Below are positions 4,853 through 10,040 of a stretch of 10,040 nucleotides of DNA, one piece after another (position 1 is the first letter of the stretch; the number at the start of each line of letters is the position of its first letter). Both the position numbers and the translations under genes were made by a program. The notes beneath the pieces are model-generated. The model searched no databases. It was not told the origin of the DNA and worked only from the letters and a program-made list of their open reading frames with translations. The stretch lies in assembly GCA_934167695.1 (NCBI GenBank), contig CAKPLP010000020.1, forward strand, positions 1-10,040. Reading direction: 5' to 3'. The stretch is from an uncultured Bacilli bacterium (GTDB taxonomy: Bacteria > Bacillota_I > Bacilli_A > RF39 > UBA660).

Positions 4853-5626
4853 CTATTTCAATACTTTTTTCAACTGCTTTATGGCTGATTTTTCGATTCG
4901 TGAAACTTGTGCCTGACTTATCATTAATTCTTCTGCTATTTCAGTTTGTGTTTTTCCTATTATAAACCTTTCATCTAATATAAATTTTTCTCTTTCGTTT
5001 AAATCATTTATTGCATTTTCTACAGACATTTTTACTTCTAAATTTTTATTATTTCCTTTTTTATCTTCAATTTGTTCATATAAATATATAGTATCGCCAC
5101 CATCATTATATATACTTGAAAAAATACTTACTGGTTCTTTTAATGATTCTAATGCCACTACGACGTCATAACTATCAATATTAAGCTCGTTTGCAATATA
5201 TTCATAGTCGGGAATAATTCCTTTCTTTGATAGGGTTTCTTCTTGAATTTTAAGCGCTTTGTATGCAATATCTTTTAGGGAACGACTTATTCTTAATGCA
5301 TTATTATCTCGTAAATACCTCTTTATTTCACCTAATATCATTGGAACAGCATATGTTGAAAATTTTACTTCATGCGACAAGTCAAAATTATCAATCGCTT
5401 TCATTAGGCCTATACATCCAACTTGAAATAGATCATCAGCATTATCTTTATTTTGAAATCTTTTTAATATTGATAATACTAATCTTAAATTTCCATCTGC
5501 TAATTGTACTCTTGCGTTCTCGTCTCCTTGATCTTTTAATTTAAATAAATTAATCATTTCCTCGTTTGTAAGTACTGATAAATTACTAGTATTAACTCCA
5601 CTTATTTGAACTTTATTCATTGACAT
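4853..5626 (-). CDS. sigG: RNA polymerase sporulation sigma factor SigG
   Basis: A 257-residue late forespore sigma factor. The SigG-specific N-terminus NKVQISGVNTSNLSVL (4-19) matches NKVEICGVDTSKLPVL of Bacillus. Region 2 holds DDLFQVGCIGLMKAIDNFD (64-82) and KFSTYAVPMILGEIKRYLRD (88-107). Region 3 includes ISRSLKDIAYKAL, and SIYNDGGD is SigG-like. Region 4.2 is an HTH, KTQTEIAEELMISQAQVSR. The ATG at 5626 fits the family's N-terminus and the ribosome site AAAGGA nine bases upstream; an in-frame ATG at 5644 lies before that site. Unlike Bacillus, spoIIGA and sigE are not upstream. At the position of Bacillus Asn45, used for binding the anti-sigma factor Gin, an Asp (44) is found. A sigma-F/G-like promoter lies upstream, suggesting autoregulation. 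Confidence 0.97.
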   Translation of the reverse strand: MSMNKVQISGVNTSNLSVLTNEEMINLFKLKDQGDENARVQLADGNLRLVLSILKRFQNKDNADDLFQVGCIGLMKAIDNFDLSHEVKFSTYAVPMILGEIKRYLRDNNALRISRSLKDIAYKALKIQEETLSKKGIIPDYEYIANELNIDSYDVVVALESLKEPVSIFSSIYNDGGDTIYLYEQIEDKKGNNKNLEVKMSVENAINDLNEREKFILDERFIIGKTQTEIAEELMISQAQVSRIEKSAIKQLKKVLK

Positions 5627-5647
5627 AAAAAATTTTCCTTTCATATT

Positions 5648-5676
5648 TATTAAGATATAAAAGAAAAATTTTATAC
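5648..5676 (-). promoter_or_regulatory. Candidate sigma-F/sigma-G promoter of sigG
   Basis: Minus strand: GTATA (5672-5676), a 17-base spacer and CTTAATA (5648-5654). Compared with the forespore consensus (GHATR, 17-18 bases, CATNNTA) only one base of the -10 differs. A start near 5642 would place the ribosome site at the very 5' end and exclude the upstream ATG at 5644. Tentative because the DNA is AT-rich. Confidence 0.42.
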
Positions 5677-5702
5677 ATTAAACTATTTTAAATTATTATA
5701 TT

Positions 5703-6302
5703 TTAACTGTTTTCTTTTTCTTCTTCTGTTTCTGTTGTTGTTTCTTCAGTTTGTTGTGCTTCTTCTGAAGGAGTTTTTTCTTCTTCTGTTACTACCTTTT
5801 CATCTGTTTGGGGTGTTTGTTCTGTTATATTTTGACTTGATGTTTCTATATAGTCTTTTGTTACTATTCTTAATTTTCCTTTATATTCACCTTTTCCTGT
5901 TAGAGTTAGTTTTATTTGTTTTTTCTCTCCTACTCCTAGGTTTGATGAACTTATTAGTCTATCTTTTGTTTGATCTGTTAAACGTCCTGTTGAGCCTGTT
6001 GTCAATTCTTCTACTGCGTAAGTTATATTCTCTATTTTAGCACCTTCTTCATCATCTAAATATAGATAATATGATGCTATTTCGCTTCCTTTATTTTCTA
6101 CTGTGAATGTATATTCTTTATTGGTTGTTATTTCTTCTTTTCCTTCTTCACTTAGTCTTATGTATTTTGTTCCTGTATTTATTTTTACTGTCTTTTCTAT
6201 TTCTACTGTTTTATTATACAGTGCGTATGTGCTTCCTAGCATTATTATTACGGATGCTAATAATGGTACTATTATTATACTATTTACTCTTTCTTTTTGC
6301 AT
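5703..6302 (-). CDS. Membrane-anchored beta-rich surface protein with acidic Thr/Glu tail
   Basis: A 199-residue protein not assigned to a family with certainty. It has an N-terminal hydrophobic segment (about 8-28) ending in GSTYALYNKT, then a beta-rich domain (about 30-150) with alternating Thr/Lys/Glu strands. The tail (about 152-199) is low-complexity and consists largely of Glu, Thr, Gln and Pro. The short signal followed by an S/T-Y-A-x-aromatic motif and a beta sandwich recalls TasA/camelysin-type secreted proteins, but I would not insist on this. There is no LPXTG motif or lipobox, so the hydrophobic segment may stay as an anchor with the rest outside the cell. The ATG has the ribosome site AGAGGTGTGA. 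It has its own sigma-A promoter and lies directly upstream of sigG; no terminator separates them. Confidence 0.8.
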   Translation of the reverse strand: MQKERVNSIIIVPLLASVIIMLGSTYALYNKTVEIEKTVKINTGTKYIRLSEEGKEEITTNKEYTFTVENKGSEIASYYLYLDDEEGAKIENITYAVEELTTGSTGRLTDQTKDRLISSSNLGVGEKKQIKLTLTGKGEYKGKLRIVTKDYIETSSQNITEQTPQTDEKVVTEEEKTPSEEAQQTEETTTETEEEKENS

Positions 6303-6328
6303 TATTCACACCTCTATTTTCTATTTAA

Positions 6329-6357
6329 ATACTATCATCTTTTTTGACTTTTTTCAA
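6329..6357 (-). promoter_or_regulatory. Sigma-A promoter of the acidic-tail surface protein gene
   Basis: Minus strand: -35 TTGAAA (6352-6357), a 17-base spacer and -10 TAGTAT (6329-6334), preceded by TGA as an extended -10. It starts right after the ttcA terminator. Confidence 0.6.
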
Positions 6358-6358
6358 T

Positions 6359-6388
6359 AAAAAAATCTACTTTGAAGTTTGTAGATTT
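6359..6388 (-). terminator. Terminator of the rluA-thioredoxin-ttcA operon
   Basis: On the minus strand AAATCTAC/GTAGATTT (6381-6388 with 6363-6370) forms an 8-bp stem with a 10-base loop and a run of T, four bases past the ttcA stop. Confidence 0.88.
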
Positions 6389-6391
6389 CTT

Positions 6392-7210
6392 TTAATCATT
6401 TAATTCTGTTAGCATAATTTTTTTATTATTTTTTTTGTAACCTAAAAGAGTTTCGATATTTACATTTTCTGTTGATTTAAATATATTGTATTCTATATTT
6501 GGATTTGTTTCTTTTAATTTGCTTATTAGTTGTTTTATTTCTTTTCTTTTTGAAGTGTTTTGGGTTTTATTATCTTTTGTGAATTTGCAGGCACAGTTTA
6601 TAAATTCTAAGTTATTATATTTTGCCCATCTTATAATGTCTTTTTCTCTTATTAAATATAATGGTCTAATTAATTCCATATCTTTAAAGTTTAAACTTTT
6701 TAATTTTGGAGGCATACTTTTAAATTCTCCTCCATAAAAGATACTTAATAATATAGTTTCAATGACATCATCAAAGTGGTGACCTAATGCAATTTTGTTG
6801 CAACCTAATTCTTGAGCTTTTTTATATAAAAATCCTCTTCTCATTCTGGCACACATATAGCATGGATGAGTTTCATTTAATTTTTCTGATACTTCGAATA
6901 TATCTGATTTGAAAATATTTATTGGAATATTTAGAGTAGATGCATTATCTTTTATTTTTTGAAGATTTTCTTTATCATATCCCGGATCCATTACAATAAA
7001 TTCTAAATCAAAATGATATTTTCCATGTTTTTGAAATTCTTGCATTAATTTAGCAAGTAACATTGAATCTTTTCCACCAGATATACACACTGCAATTTTG
7101 TCATTTTCATTTATTAGTTTGTAGCTTCTTACAGCTTTAGAAAATGGACTATATATATCTTTTCTAAAGTTTGTTATTATACTTCTTTCTATTTCATTTA
7201 CTCTTAGCAT
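6392..7210 (-). CDS. ttcA: tRNA 2-thiocytidine (C32) biosynthesis protein, TtcA family
   Basis: A 272-residue PP-loop ATPase. The ATP-binding SGGKDS is at 44-49, the PCYMC motif gives Cys117 and Cys120, GHHFDD is at 143-148, and a third cysteine lies in INCAC (Cys206 or 208). Three cysteines holding a 4Fe-4S cluster plus SGGKDS are the hallmark of TtcA, which uses ATP and a sulfur donor to convert cytidine 32 of certain tRNAs to 2-thiocytidine. It is shorter than the roughly 310-residue E. coli enzyme. TilS, also a PP-loop enzyme, lacks this cysteine set; a related TtuA-type role cannot be fully excluded. The ATG overlaps the stop of the thioredoxin gene (ATGCTAA), so translation is probably coupled. 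Last gene of the operon, followed by a good terminator. Confidence 0.87.
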   Translation of the reverse strand: MLRVNEIERSIITNFRKDIYSPFSKAVRSYKLINENDKIAVCISGGKDSMLLAKLMQEFQKHGKYHFDLEFIVMDPGYDKENLQKIKDNASTLNIPINIFKSDIFEVSEKLNETHPCYMCARMRRGFLYKKAQELGCNKIALGHHFDDVIETILLSIFYGGEFKSMPPKLKSLNFKDMELIRPLYLIREKDIIRWAKYNNLEFINCACKFTKDNKTQNTSKRKEIKQLISKLKETNPNIEYNIFKSTENVNIETLLGYKKNNKKIMLTELND

Positions 7211-7896
7211 TTGGCATCTTTCTCACATACTCCATTAGATATTTCATCGAAGTATTCTTCTAATTTGTTTTCTAGCTTTTTTTCTTGTTTTTTAGTTAGT
7301 TTTTTATAAGGATCTTTTTGTTCTTCTATTGTTCCTGTATGGATAGCAATTACTTCTCCATCTTTTACAAATACTACTGTTGGAAAGTATAGTCTTTTAA
7401 TTGATTCATCATTTAATCCTTCATAGGAAGGTAAAAAGTCTTGTAATAATTTTACAATTTCATAATATTCTTTTGTTCCTTTTTTATCTGTTATTATTTT
7501 TCCGTCTTTAGAAAGATATTTATTATCTCTTATTGATAAAGCATTAAAATAATAAATTGTCATATTATATTCTTTATTTGTTTTTAATAAAGTTGGTACT
7601 AGGTTACGACACCATGGACATTCTGGAAATCCAAAATAGATAATTGATGTTCCCTTTTTTAGTTTTTTGATAGTTTGTTTTGCTGTAAGATATTTTATAT
7701 TGTTTTGTTTAGGAATATCTAGAGATAGGTATTTTTTATTTGATGATGTTTTTTTGGCATTTAAACTTTCATATTCCTTTTTAAATTTTTTTTCATCATT
7801 TGTTATTTTATTGTCACTATTTATTGTGTATAGGACTATTATTCCTATAAAAATTATTACTAATATTGATATTATTGTAATTGCTTTCTTTTTCAT
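7204..7896 (-). CDS. Membrane-anchored thioredoxin-fold protein (CPWC)
   Basis: A 230-residue protein with an N-terminal transmembrane anchor (about 5-24), a Lys-rich stretch, then a thioredoxin fold: strand SIIYFGF, active-site ECPWC (Cys93 and Cys96), strand MTIYYFNA, and the cis-Pro loop YFPTVVFVKDG (Pro172). There is an insertion of about 40 residues between the second strand and the cis-Pro strand. An unusual second cysteine pair, Cys224 and Cys230, ends the chain. With the positive N-terminus inside, the thioredoxin domain should face outward and may handle disulfides of exported proteins. It looks somewhat like thioredoxin-like bacteriocin accessory proteins, but no bacteriocin genes are here. 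The ATG has ribosome site AAAGGAG. It follows rluA by 22 bp and overlaps ttcA by 7 bases. Confidence 0.85.
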   Translation of the reverse strand: MKKKAITIISILVIIFIGIIVLYTINSDNKITNDEKKFKKEYESLNAKKTSSNKKYLSLDIPKQNNIKYLTAKQTIKKLKKGTSIIYFGFPECPWCRNLVPTLLKTNKEYNMTIYYFNALSIRDNKYLSKDGKIITDKKGTKEYYEIVKLLQDFLPSYEGLNDESIKRLYFPTVVFVKDGEVIAIHTGTIEEQKDPYKKLTKKQEKKLENKLEEYFDEISNGVCEKDAKC

Positions 7897-7918
7897 ATTA
7901 TTACTCCTTTATGTTACA

Positions 7919-8764
7919 CTATTTGTCTAGTTTTAATATTTGATTAAATGCTTTGGGTATTTTTGCTGTATATGTAAAGTTTTTCTTTTCTATTGGATTA
8001 TAAACTGTTAGCGAATTGGCATGCAAGTATAATCTTTTTTCTTTGTCTTTTTGGCCATACTTCTTATCCCCTACTATTGGAATATTGATTGCTGCTAATT
8101 GAACGCGTATTTGATTTTTTCTTCCAGTGGAAATATCTATTTTTAATTTACTATAATTTTTAGTGTTTTGTAATAATTCATATGTTGTTATCGCTTCTTT
8201 ACCATCTTTATTTATGTATACTAAATTGGTTTTTGTTTCTTTTAAATTATTTATTAATGTTTCTTTTTGTTTTCTTGGTTTTCCATGAACTATTGCTATA
8301 TAATTTCTTTTTACATTTGTATTCCAATCTTTTTGATATAAATTTTTAACTTGTTCATTTTTAGCGAGTAATAAAACTCCACTTGTATCTTTATCTAATC
8401 TATGTACAATAAACACTTTAGAATGAGGATTTTTGCTTTTTAAGTATCTTGAAACTAAATGATAAGCTGTGTCTTCTTTTTCTTTTGCAGTTGATATGGT
8501 TAAAAGATTACTTGGTTTATCTATTACTATAATATTGTTATCTTCATAAACTATTGGAAATGGTAATGTAAATGAATTTTTGCTCTTGGTATCTATTATT
8601 ATTTTAGATCCATTAATTAAAGGATAGTTAAACTGTGTTGTTTTGTTCCCATCAACATATATACTTCCATACTTTAAGTATTCTTTTATTTTTTTCTTGG
8701 GCATGTCCAAATTTTCATATAAATAATTTAATAAAGTTGATTCTTTTTGTACTACTAATTTCAT
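7919..8764 (-). CDS. RluA-family pseudouridine synthase
   Basis: A 281-residue enzyme that isomerises uridine to pseudouridine in rRNA or tRNA. An N-terminal S4-like RNA-binding domain (about 1-60: MPKKKIKEYLKYGSIYVDG) precedes the catalytic domain, with IDKPSNLLT (81-89), the catalytic HRLDKDTSG (121-129, Asp124) and TGRKNQIRVQL (213-223), then PIVGDKKYG. In that last motif the usual THQIRVH appears as KNQIRVQ, a variant. The exact target uridine cannot be told. ATG 8764 is preferred: AGGTGA lies 5 bases upstream, and an in-frame GTG at 8773 belongs to it. First gene of an operon with the thioredoxin-fold gene and ttcA. An extended -10 promoter lies about 20 bp upstream. Confidence 0.93.
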   Translation of the reverse strand: MKLVVQKESTLLNYLYENLDMPKKKIKEYLKYGSIYVDGNKTTQFNYPLINGSKIIIDTKSKNSFTLPFPIVYEDNNIIVIDKPSNLLTISTAKEKEDTAYHLVSRYLKSKNPHSKVFIVHRLDKDTSGVLLLAKNEQVKNLYQKDWNTNVKRNYIAIVHGKPRKQKETLINNLKETKTNLVYINKDGKEAITTYELLQNTKNYSKLKIDISTGRKNQIRVQLAAINIPIVGDKKYGQKDKEKRLYLHANSLTVYNPIEKKNFTYTAKIPKAFNQILKLDK

Positions 8765-8781
8765 ATTAATCACCTGAATTT

Positions 8782-8790
8782 ATTATAGCA
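8782..8790 (-). promoter_or_regulatory. Extended -10 promoter of the rluA operon
   Basis: On the minus strand TGC directly precedes a perfect TATAAT (8782-8787), the extended -10 form that can work with little -35. The -35 position falls in the T-tract of the upstream cof terminator and has only a T-run. Confidence 0.6.
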
Positions 8791-8801
8791 TAAGCATTTC
8801 A

Positions 8802-8832
8802 AATAAAAAAACTATTTTAATAAAAAATAGTT
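8802..8832 (-). terminator. Terminator of the HAD phosphatase gene
   Basis: On the minus strand AACTATTTT/AAAATAGTT (8824-8832 with 8810-8818) forms a 9-bp AT-rich stem with a 5-base loop, followed by a T-run. It overlaps the stop codon of the phosphatase gene. Confidence 0.78.
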
Positions 8833-9599
8833 AATAAGCTTTTTTCCACACCTTTATTATTATTTGATAATGTTGTTTCTTTAGAAACTTTTTTTACTTC
8901 TTTTATAGCATTTTCCATACTTATACCATATCCTACTTTTTTTATTAATTCTAAGTCATTATAACTATCACCAAATGCTACTATTTCGTCATTTTTGATT
9001 TTTTCTTTTTTGGCAATTAATGTTGTTGCACTATATTTTGAGATATTAGATGTAGTCATTTCTATAAGATAGTCTTTATTTTCATAAGTTTGGAAATTTA
9101 GATTTAGATCTAAATCAAGAGCTTTAATTTCTTTTAATATTTCTTTACTAAGTTTATTTGTCTTTGTATGTATTTCTATTTTATATACTTTATTATTTTT
9201 TATAAAATCTGCTATATCATGGATAATGATCTCATCGGATATATTTTCATCTTTGGTTAATAAACATTTTGAATGATCTGTGCATAAATATATTTTGGTA
9301 TTTTTATTTTTATATTTATTTACTATTTTTTTAACAGTGCCTTTTTTTATACTTTTTTCAAAAATTAAACAATCTCTTAATACATCATATACATAACTAC
9401 CATTAAGGGCAATTATATAATCTATAAAGTTTACATCTTTTATATATTCTTTTACAAAGTTTATTCCTCTACCTGTTGCAATAGCAAATTTACAATTTTT
9501 TCTTCTAATTTGATCTATTGTTAATACAGTTGAAATAGGTATTGCTTCATCATCATCTAAAAGTGTACCATCAAAATCACTTACTACTAATTTGTACAT
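8817..9599 (-). CDS. Cof-type HAD-superfamily phosphatase (type IIB)
   Basis: A 260-residue soluble hydrolase with all HAD signatures: motif I DFDGTLL with nucleophile Asp8 and acid Asp10, motif II around ATGR (41-44), and motif IV GDSYND (210-215) holding the Mg-binding acids. The large cap inserted between motifs II and III and ISMENAIKEVK after motif IV are typical of Cof/YidA-type members. These dephosphorylate sugar phosphates, nucleotides or vitamin-derived phosphates, and the substrate cannot be read from sequence. Length is normal. Start ATG 9599 follows AGGTGA. It stands alone between a tRNA-Ser terminator and its own terminator. Confidence 0.93.
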   Translation of the reverse strand: MYKLVVSDFDGTLLDDDEAIPISTVLTIDQIRRKNCKFAIATGRGINFVKEYIKDVNFIDYIIALNGSYVYDVLRDCLIFEKSIKKGTVKKIVNKYKNKNTKIYLCTDHSKCLLTKDENISDEIIIHDIADFIKNNKVYKIEIHTKTNKLSKEILKEIKALDLDLNLNFQTYENKDYLIEMTTSNISKYSATTLIAKKEKIKNDEIVAFGDSYNDLELIKKVGYGISMENAIKEVKKVSKETTLSNNNKGVEKSLLTIFY

Positions 9600-9643
9600 T
9601 TTTTCACCTACTTATACTATACTTTTTTTGCAGTTTCTTTTTC

Positions 9644-9672
9644 ATTATACATTATTTTTCTATTTTAGAAAA
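9644..9672 (-). promoter_or_regulatory. Possible promoter of the HAD phosphatase gene
   Basis: A perfect -10 TATAAT (9644-9649, minus strand) lies about 45 bases before the ATG. At 17-base spacing the -35 would be TTTTCT, a poor match, and it lies in a small inverted repeat (9656-9672). Weakly supported. Confidence 0.35.
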
Positions 9673-9700
9673 GAAAAAATTATATATATCCTATTTATGG

Positions 9701-9731
9701 TAATAAAAAAGTTCTGAATTATCAGAACTTT
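9701..9731 (-). terminator. Terminator of tRNA-Ser
   Basis: On the minus strand AAAGTTCTGA/TCAGAACTTT (9722-9731 with 9708-9717) forms a 10-bp stem with a 4-base loop followed by a T-run, eleven bases past the tRNA 3' CCA. Confidence 0.93.
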
Positions 9732-9742
9732 GATTTTTAATA

Positions 9743-9833
9743 TGGCGGAGCAGAAGGGATTTGAACCCTTGCGCCAGTTGCCCGACCTACACCCTTAGCA
9801 GGGGCGCCTCTTCAGCCTCTTGAGTACTGCTCC
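9743..9833 (-). tRNA. tRNA-Ser (anticodon GCT)
   Basis: A complete class II tRNA of 91 bases on the minus strand. Acceptor GGAGCAG pairs with CTGCTCC, the discriminator is G, and CCA is encoded. The anticodon stem CGCCC/GGGTG closes the loop CTGCTAA, giving GCT, which reads AGC and AGT. A long variable arm typical of serine tRNA is present. Position 32 is C, the base thiolated in this tRNA by TtcA in enterobacteria. It has its own promoter and terminator. Confidence 0.97.
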
Positions 9834-9866
9834 AAATAGTAAATCTTGCTTTCCTTTGCAAATATA

Positions 9867-9895
9867 ATCTTACAGGAAAAAAGAAAGAATGTCAA
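9867..9895 (-). promoter_or_regulatory. Sigma-A promoter of tRNA-Ser
   Basis: Minus strand: a perfect -35 TTGACA (9890-9895), a 17-base spacer and -10 TAAGAT (9867-9872), about 33 bases before the mature tRNA 5' end. Confidence 0.82.
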
Positions 9896-9930
9896 CTAAT
9901 TTTAATTTTTTAAATAAACTTTTTTTCAAC

Positions 9931-9950
9931 AAAAAAACTCCTTTAGGAGT
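9931..9950 (-). terminator. Terminator of tRNA-Glu
   Basis: On the minus strand ACTCC/GGAGT (9946-9950 with 9937-9941) with loop TAAA is followed by a run of T. It lies 14 bases past the tRNA-Glu 3' end. Confidence 0.85.
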
Positions 9951-9964
9951 CTAATTCTAAAAAT

Positions 9965-10040
9965 TGGTGACGAGTACGGAATTCGAATCCGTGAATGCTG
10001 CCGTGAAAGGGCAGTGTGTTAAGCCACTTCACCAACTCGC
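9965..10040 (-). tRNA. tRNA-Glu (anticodon TTC), 5' base cut by window edge
   Basis: Minus strand: the anticodon stem CTGCC/GGCAG closes CTTTCAC, giving anticodon TTC. The acceptor GCGAGT pairs with ACTCGT, and the first G (paired with C72) lies one base beyond the window. The T-loop is TTCGAAT, and CCA is encoded at 9965-9967. It is followed by its own terminator. Confidence 0.96.

Noticed and set aside
5627..5644. ATG at 5644 as the start of sigG
   Set aside because: The ribosome site AAAGGA lies after this ATG, and SigG family N-termini begin shortly before NKVxIxGV, as with ATG 5626.
5735..6360. Long hydrophobic plus-strand reading frames opposite the surface-protein gene
   Set aside because: They are antisense shadows of a Glu/Thr/Lys-rich gene: GAA and ACA codons read backwards give Phe, Leu and Cys. 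They have no ribosome site and no family pattern.
6392..7210. TilS (tRNA-Ile lysidine synthetase) as identity of the PP-loop protein
   Set aside because: TilS shares SGGKDS-like loops but not the PCxxC plus third cysteine pattern found here, which fits TtcA.
9656..9672. Inverted repeat TTTTCTA/TAGAAAA upstream of the phosphatase gene
   Set aside because: Seven AT-rich pairs and no T-tract on either strand; could be chance, so not called a terminator or operator.
1..10040. Mobile elements, CRISPR arrays, phage genes or a defence island
   Set aside because: No transposase, integrase, direct-repeat array or phage-like protein is visible; although tRNA genes flank the window, no duplicated tRNA end suggesting an attachment site was seen.

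Overview
The window is a compact, strongly AT-rich, almost entirely minus-strand stretch of a spore-forming low-GC Bacillota chromosome. The gene families (YugI/GSP13, YutI, YutH, YutD, DUF1292, YunB, YlmC, sigma-G) point to the Bacilli side of the phylum; the TSCPD and TtcA-type genes are also common in Clostridia. An uncultured, Bacilli-affiliated gut-type lineage fits, but that placement is inference. Recognised reading frames are intact in the standard code, with Trp as TGG and only TAA or TAG stops. I see no mobile element, CRISPR array or gene-free stretch over 300 bases.

Layout from left to right (most genes are transcribed leftward). A tRNA-Val(TAC) is cut by the left edge and has a near-consensus promoter. 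Next come the S1-domain gene yugI and the divergent NifU-type gene yutI, the only plus-strand gene, whose promoters interlock. yutI converges on yutH, a spore-coat pseudokinase-like gene. Upstream of yutH on the minus strand is a two-gene unit of unknown role (DUF1292 protein, then a 379-residue coiled-coil protein). Then follow yutD and the translationally coupled pair ylmC-yunB. Next are a small TSCPD-domain cysteine protein, the forespore sigma factor gene sigG, and a membrane-anchored beta-rich protein with an acidic Thr/Glu tail. A housekeeping operon rluA - membrane thioredoxin - ttcA follows, then a Cof-type HAD phosphatase, tRNA-Ser(GCT), and a tRNA-Glu(TTC) cut by the right edge.

How the parts fit. 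From yutI to sigG the window is a condensed sporulation neighbourhood. It joins genes that in Bacillus subtilis belong to the yut/yun region (yutI, yutH, yutD, yunB) with genes that there lie beside sigG (ylmC). Candidate sporulation promoters sit in front of yutH and ylmC-yunB (sigma-E-like, overlapping upstream terminators) and in front of sigG (sigma-F/G-like). The right third is RNA modification and housekeeping: RluA pseudouridine synthase, TtcA tRNA thiolase and tRNA genes, one of which, Ser(GCT), carries the C32 that TtcA enzymes thiolate in enterobacteria.

Translation signals are unusual in a practical way. Many genes use a Shine-Dalgarno ending in GGTGA, whose GTG is in frame with the true ATG in five genes, so naive start calling overextends them. 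I corrected those starts. No clearly new multi-gene system is visible. The least explained items are the DUF1292/coiled-coil pair and the acidic-tailed surface protein next to sigG.
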